From contig JASLHP010000153.1 in assembly GCA_030149625.1 (NCBI GenBank), positions 1 through 8,025 on the forward strand: DNA of 8,025 bases, read 5' to 3'. Below the pieces are notes generated by a model. It had not been told where the DNA came from. It saw only the letters and a list, made by a program, of their open reading frames with translations, and ran no database searches. Shown here piece after piece: positions 5,287 through 8,025 of the stretch. The stretch comes from Solirubrobacteraceae bacterium (GTDB lineage: Bacteria; Actinomycetota; Thermoleophilia; Solirubrobacterales; Solirubrobacteraceae). Within the stretch, counting starts at the first letter, position 1; each line of letters begins with the position of its first letter. Position numbers and translations under genes: made by a program.

Positions 5287-7815
5287 ATGCGGCCAGCCAA
5301 CGTGCTGCGCCTGTATCGCGTGCGGTTGCGCGCCCGCGCCGTGCAGGAGTGCCTCGCGGTCGCCGGCATCGCTACGGGGGTCGCGCTGCTGTTCGCCTCG
5401 CAGGTGGCGAGCACGAGCCTCGGGAGCTCCGCGGCGCAGCTCTCGCGAGGGATCGTCGGCGACGCGACGCTGCAACTCGTCGCGCGCGGCGCCGAGGGCT
5501 TCCCCCAGAGCGTGCTCGTGCAGGTGCGCCACATCCCCGGCGTGCGCGTCGCGGCGCCGATCCTCGAAGCCGGCGCGAACGCGATCGGACCGCGTGGCCG
5601 CGAGTCGGTCGAGCTGATCGGCGCCGACAAGAGCCTGTCCGCGCTCGGCGGCTCACTCGTGCGCAGCAGCGCGCTCTCCCCGTTCGGCGGCATCGGCGCT
5701 GTCGTGCTGCCGGCGCCGCTGGCTCACACGCTGGGCGTCACGAAGTTCGGCCAGGAAGTCGAGCTGCAGCTGGCCGGACACGTCGAATACGCGCCGCTCT
5801 ACGCACAACTTCACCGAGAACAGATCGGCGCGCTCGTCGCCAGCCCCGTGGCGCTCGCGCCGCTGTCCTTCGCGCAGGAAGCGACCGGACTGCGCGCTCG
5901 CGTGAGCCGCATCCTCGTGGCGCCGGCCCGAGCAGCTCGAGCCCGGGTGCGAGCGAGCTTGAGGACGCTCGCAGCCGCCGGCCGGATCGACGTGGAGGGC
6001 ATCGGCTATGACGAAAGGCTGTTCGCGCAGGCCGCGACCGCGAGCAACCAGTCGACGACCCTGTTCTCGGTCATCAGCGCGCTCGTCGGGTTCCTGTTCG
6101 CGTTCAACGCCACGCTGCTCACGGTCCCGCAGCGGCGGCGGCTGATCGCCGATCTGCGCTGCGATGGCTATACGCCCAGGACGGTCATCGCTGTGATGCT
6201 GCTCGACGGGCTCGCGCTGGGTGCGAGCGCCTGTCTCATCGGCCTTGCCCTCGGTGAGGAGCTCTCGACGCAGCTGTTTCGCTCTGAACCGGCTTTCCTG
6301 TCGCTCGCCTTCGCCGTCGGCACGCAGCGGGTCGTGAGCGCACAGACGATCGTGCTGGCCGCCGGCGGAGGGATGCTGGCCGCGCTCGTGGCGGTGCTGA
6401 GCCCGCTGCGCGACATCCTCTCGCGCGATCCACTCGCGGCAATCGCAGAGCCGCGGGAATCGGCCGACGCGCGCTCGGAATGGCGCCAGGCACTCGCCGG
6501 CCTCGCGAGCCTCGCCGCCGCGAGCGCGCTGCTCGCGCTCGCGCCGGATGCCTCGATCCCCGCCATGGTCCTGCTCGTCGCAGCGCTGCTGCTCGTGCTG
6601 CCGCTGATGCTCGCGACGGCGCTCGCGCTCGTCGGACGACTTGCGCGCACGGTCGTCAGCCCCGTGGCGCACATCGCGGTCATGGAGCTGAGCGCGGCGC
6701 GACTGCGGGCCGTGGCAATCACGGCAACCGGCGCGGTCGCGGTCTTCGGCAGCGTCGCGATCCGCGGCGCGCACGACGATCTGCTCGCCGGGCTCGGCGA
6801 CGCCGCACGCGACATGAACGCTTCCGCCCAGGTGTGGGTCGCTCCCAGCGGCGGCTACGACCTGCTCAGAATGGCTCCCTTCGCGCCCGCGCAAGCGGCC
6901 ACGCTCGAGCGGCTCCCGGGCGTACGCGCGGTCAGCCTCTACCGCGGCGGGCTGCTGAATTACGGCACGCGACGCACGCTCGTAATCGCTCCCTCGCCCC
7001 GTTCCACACCGCTTTTGCCACCCGGACAGATCGTGCGCGGCGACCCGCGCCTGGCGGAACGGCGCGTACGCGCCGGCGGCTGGATCGTGCTCTCGCGAGG
7101 GCTCGCCGACGAACAGCACCTGCACATCGGCCAAGCGTTCACGCTGCCCTCGCCCGAGCCTACGAGCTTCCGCGTAGCGGCACTGTCGACCAACATCGGC
7201 TGGGCGCCTGGCGCGATCGTCATGAACGCCGGCGATTACGCGCGCGCCTGGGGGAGCGATGCGGTGAGCGCCTACGGCGTCCTGCTCGACCGCGACGTCT
7301 CAGCGCAGCAGATGACGCACGAGATGAGTCGTGCGCTCGGCCCGCCCGGACACTCGGGACTCGTGGTCGAAACCGCGACTCAGCATGCCGCCAAGCAGCA
7401 GGCGCTCGACCGCCAGGCGCTCGCGCGCCTCACCCAAATCGCCGCGCTGATCCCGATCCTCGCGGCGCTCGCGATGGCAGCCGCGATGGGCGCGATGGTC
7501 TGGCAGCGACGGCCCCGCCTCGCCAAGCTCAAGCTCGAGGGGCTCACGCGCGCCGAGCTATGGCACACGATCCTGCTCGAGAGCTTGCTGCTGGTCGGCG
7601 TCGGCTGCACGGCCGGCGCGCTCTTCGGCGTCTACGGACAGCAGATGGCCGATCGCGCACTCGCGAGCGTCATCGATTTCCCGGTCGTGCACACCGTGAC
7701 GCCGCTGGCGCTGTTGTGGAGCCTCGCGCTGGTGCCCGCCGCTGCGCTCGCGATCCTCGCGATACCCGGCTACCGCGCCGCGTCGGTACCGGCGGCGCTC
7801 GCGCTACAGGAGTGA
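5287..7815 (+). CDS. FtsX/MacB-type ABC transporter permease, 10 predicted helices
   Basis: This 842-residue membrane protein has a duplicated FtsX architecture. TM1 spans about 22-40, followed by a large extracytoplasmic MacB-like domain (about 41-257). TM2-TM4 lie at about 258-280, 299-322 and 354-375 (first FtsX unit). Two linking helices lie at about 400-417 and 425-453. TM7 (about 475-492) precedes a second extracytoplasmic domain (about 494-716), and TM8-TM10 lie at about 717-739, 762-782 and 806-827 (second FtsX unit). Each half is LolC/MacB-like, so one chain could supply both permease halves to a dimer of the upstream ATPase. Such permeases act by moving their external domains rather than by a central pore, and handle lipoproteins, lipids, peptides or drugs. 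The three exported proteins encoded just upstream are candidate cargo or partners. It is the last gene of the operon. The start is ATG 5287. Confidence 0.93.
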   Translation: MRPANVLRLYRVRLRARAVQECLAVAGIATGVALLFASQVASTSLGSSAAQLSRGIVGDATLQLVARGAEGFPQSVLVQVRHIPGVRVAAPILEAGANAIGPRGRESVELIGADKSLSALGGSLVRSSALSPFGGIGAVVLPAPLAHTLGVTKFGQEVELQLAGHVEYAPLYAQLHREQIGALVASPVALAPLSFAQEATGLRARVSRILVAPARAARARVRASLRTLAAAGRIDVEGIGYDERLFAQAATASNQSTTLFSVISALVGFLFAFNATLLTVPQRRRLIADLRCDGYTPRTVIAVMLLDGLALGASACLIGLALGEELSTQLFRSEPAFLSLAFAVGTQRVVSAQTIVLAAGGGMLAALVAVLSPLRDILSRDPLAAIAEPRESADARSEWRQALAGLASLAAASALLALAPDASIPAMVLLVAALLLVLPLMLATALALVGRLARTVVSPVAHIAVMELSAARLRAVAITATGAVAVFGSVAIRGAHDDLLAGLGDAARDMNASAQVWVAPSGGYDLLRMAPFAPAQAATLERLPGVRAVSLYRGGLLNYGTRRTLVIAPSPRSTPLLPPGQIVRGDPRLAERRVRAGGWIVLSRGLADEQHLHIGQAFTLPSPEPTSFRVAALSTNIGWAPGAIVMNAGDYARAWGSDAVSAYGVLLDRDVSAQQMTHEMSRALGPPGHSGLVVETATQHAAKQQALDRQALARLTQIAALIPILAALAMAAAMGAMVWQRRPRLAKLKLEGLTRAELWHTILLESLLLVGVGCTAGALFGVYGQQMADRALASVIDFPVVHTVTPLALLWSLALVPAAALAILAIPGYRAASVPAALALQE

Positions 7816-7880
7816 GGGCCGCGGCTAGAGCGAGGGCCGCGTTTGCCATCTGGCGAGGCGTGACCAACGAGGTCTCGCGT

Positions 7881-7910
7881 TTGACGCGCGCCGCGGGCTA
7901 AGCGTATGCT
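7881..7910 (+). promoter_or_regulatory. Promoter of the downstream gene
   Basis: The -35 TTGACG (7881-7886) and the -10 TATGCT (7905-7910) are separated by 18 bp. Transcription would start near 7917, about 34 bases before GTG 7951. The -10 lies at the same offset inside its palindrome as in the kinase-operon promoter, which indicates the same mode of repression. Between the permease stop and this promoter (7816-7880) I see only a short direct repeat, GAGGGCCGCG (7814-7823 and 7832-7841), and no convincing terminator, so read-through from the operon is possible. Confidence 0.7.
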
Positions 7911-7914
7911 TAGC
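7897..7914. promoter_or_regulatory. TetR-type operator, copy 2
   Basis: GCTAAGC-GTAT-GCTTAGC is a perfect 7-bp inverted repeat around a 4-bp spacer. Its core CTAAGCGTATGCTTAG (7898-7913) matches the operator at 974-989 in all ten outer bases and in the central TA. All four half-sites in the window fit CTAAGYRT. CTAAG and CTTAG are rare in this GC-rich sequence, and I found no other copy by eye. The divergently encoded TetR at 357-965 is the obvious candidate to bind it, though a second regulator beyond the window is possible. Confidence 0.8.
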
Positions 7915-7937
7915 TCAAGTAAGCGGCGTTTGATGTC

Positions 7938-7942
7938 AGGAG
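7938..7942 (+). promoter_or_regulatory. Ribosome binding site selecting GTG 7951
   Basis: AGGAG lies 8 bases before GTG 7951. The in-frame ATG 7933 has only poor Shine-Dalgarno complementarity upstream, so GTG 7951 is preferred. Confidence 0.55.
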
Positions 7943-7950
7943 CTGGGCTT

Positions 7951-8025
7951 GTGTTCGATGTCGAGTCGGAATCCGACCGTATGGCAGCATCCGACGACGG
8001 CACCGAGGCTGGGCGGCTCAGGCGC
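7951..8025 (+). CDS. N-terminus of a gene cut by the window edge, same regulon
   Basis: Only 25 codons are visible from GTG 7951 (31 from ATG 7933), and they stay open to the last base. The visible protein is acidic and Ser/Asp-rich, then turns basic (EAGRLRR). It has no signal peptide or hydrophobic segment so far. Promoter, operator and ribosome binding site are all in place upstream, which supports a real gene. The stretch before RLRR loosely resembles residues 12-28 of the ABC1 kinase (DDEP...ERLRR), so a second ABC1 protein is conceivable, but the segment is too short to assign. Confidence 0.6.
   Translation, partial: MFDVESESDRMAASDDGTEAGRLRR

Noticed and set aside
4557..5693. Minus-strand frame opposite the ABC ATPase
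   Set aside because: The plus strand encodes a complete ATPase with Walker A, Walker B, signature and H-loop. The antisense translation has no motif.
5653..7134. 493-codon open frame on the minus strand inside the permease gene
   Set aside because: It consists of low-complexity Arg/Glu/Gln-rich text without a fold, and the permease frame has well-formed helices throughout the same region.
7814..7841. Direct repeat GAGGGCCGCG with an 18-base period after the permease
   Set aside because: It is a short, GC-only repeat at the gene end. No hairpin with a T-tract is formed and there is no sign of a mobile element or attachment site.
6480..7901. 473-codon plus-strand frame overlapping the permease in another phase
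   Set aside because: It is a strongly Arg/Ala-rich shadow of the permease with no domain or signal. The frame runs past the permease stop only because stop codons are rare at this GC content.
1..8025. CRISPR arrays, tRNA or rRNA genes, insertion sequences, toxin-antitoxin pairs
   Set aside because: I looked for regularly spaced repeats, cloverleaf-like segments, transposase motifs and terminal inverted repeats and saw none. Composition is even across the window, with no sign of recent transfer.

Overview
This window reads as chromosomal DNA from a high-GC actinobacterium. GC is strongly favoured at third codon positions, and the start codons are a mix of ATG, GTG and TTG. A Thermoleophilia/Solirubrobacterales-type host is my best guess: the secreted proteins resemble the Cys-paired extracellular domains and small beta-rich exported proteins I associate with that group. 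That assignment is inference from memory and was not searched.

Layout. On the minus strand at the left lie a small one-helix membrane protein (20-223) and a TetR-family regulator (357-965), separated by a 133-base spacer that holds a short perfect palindrome. A divergent promoter region (about 959-1018) carries a 16-bp palindromic operator. From there a tightly packed plus-strand operon runs from 1019 to 7815: an ABC1/AarF/UbiB-family atypical kinase; two paralogous exported proteins with matching cysteine spacing; a small exported beta-rich protein; an ABC transporter ATPase; and a 10-helix FtsX/MacB-type permease. Neighbouring genes either overlap or lie no more than about 20 bases apart, so the six genes look like one transcription unit.

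Downstream of the permease (7816-7932) is a second promoter whose -10 element is covered by a second copy of the same palindrome, CTAAGYRTAYRCTTAG. It drives a gene that starts at 7951 (or 7933) and runs off the window. The two operators, with the -10 hexamer at the same offset in each, define a small local regulon that the TetR protein most likely controls.

Working model (inference): the TetR protein represses itself, the kinase/exported-protein/exporter operon and the next gene. The ATPase and permease form a MacB/LolCDE-like mechanotransmission complex that acts on the cell envelope, plausibly on the three co-encoded exported proteins or on a lipid or other amphiphile they handle. The ABC1 kinase may connect this to isoprenoid-lipid or quinone metabolism. 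I do not recognise this gene combination as a described system, and it is the most interesting content of the window.
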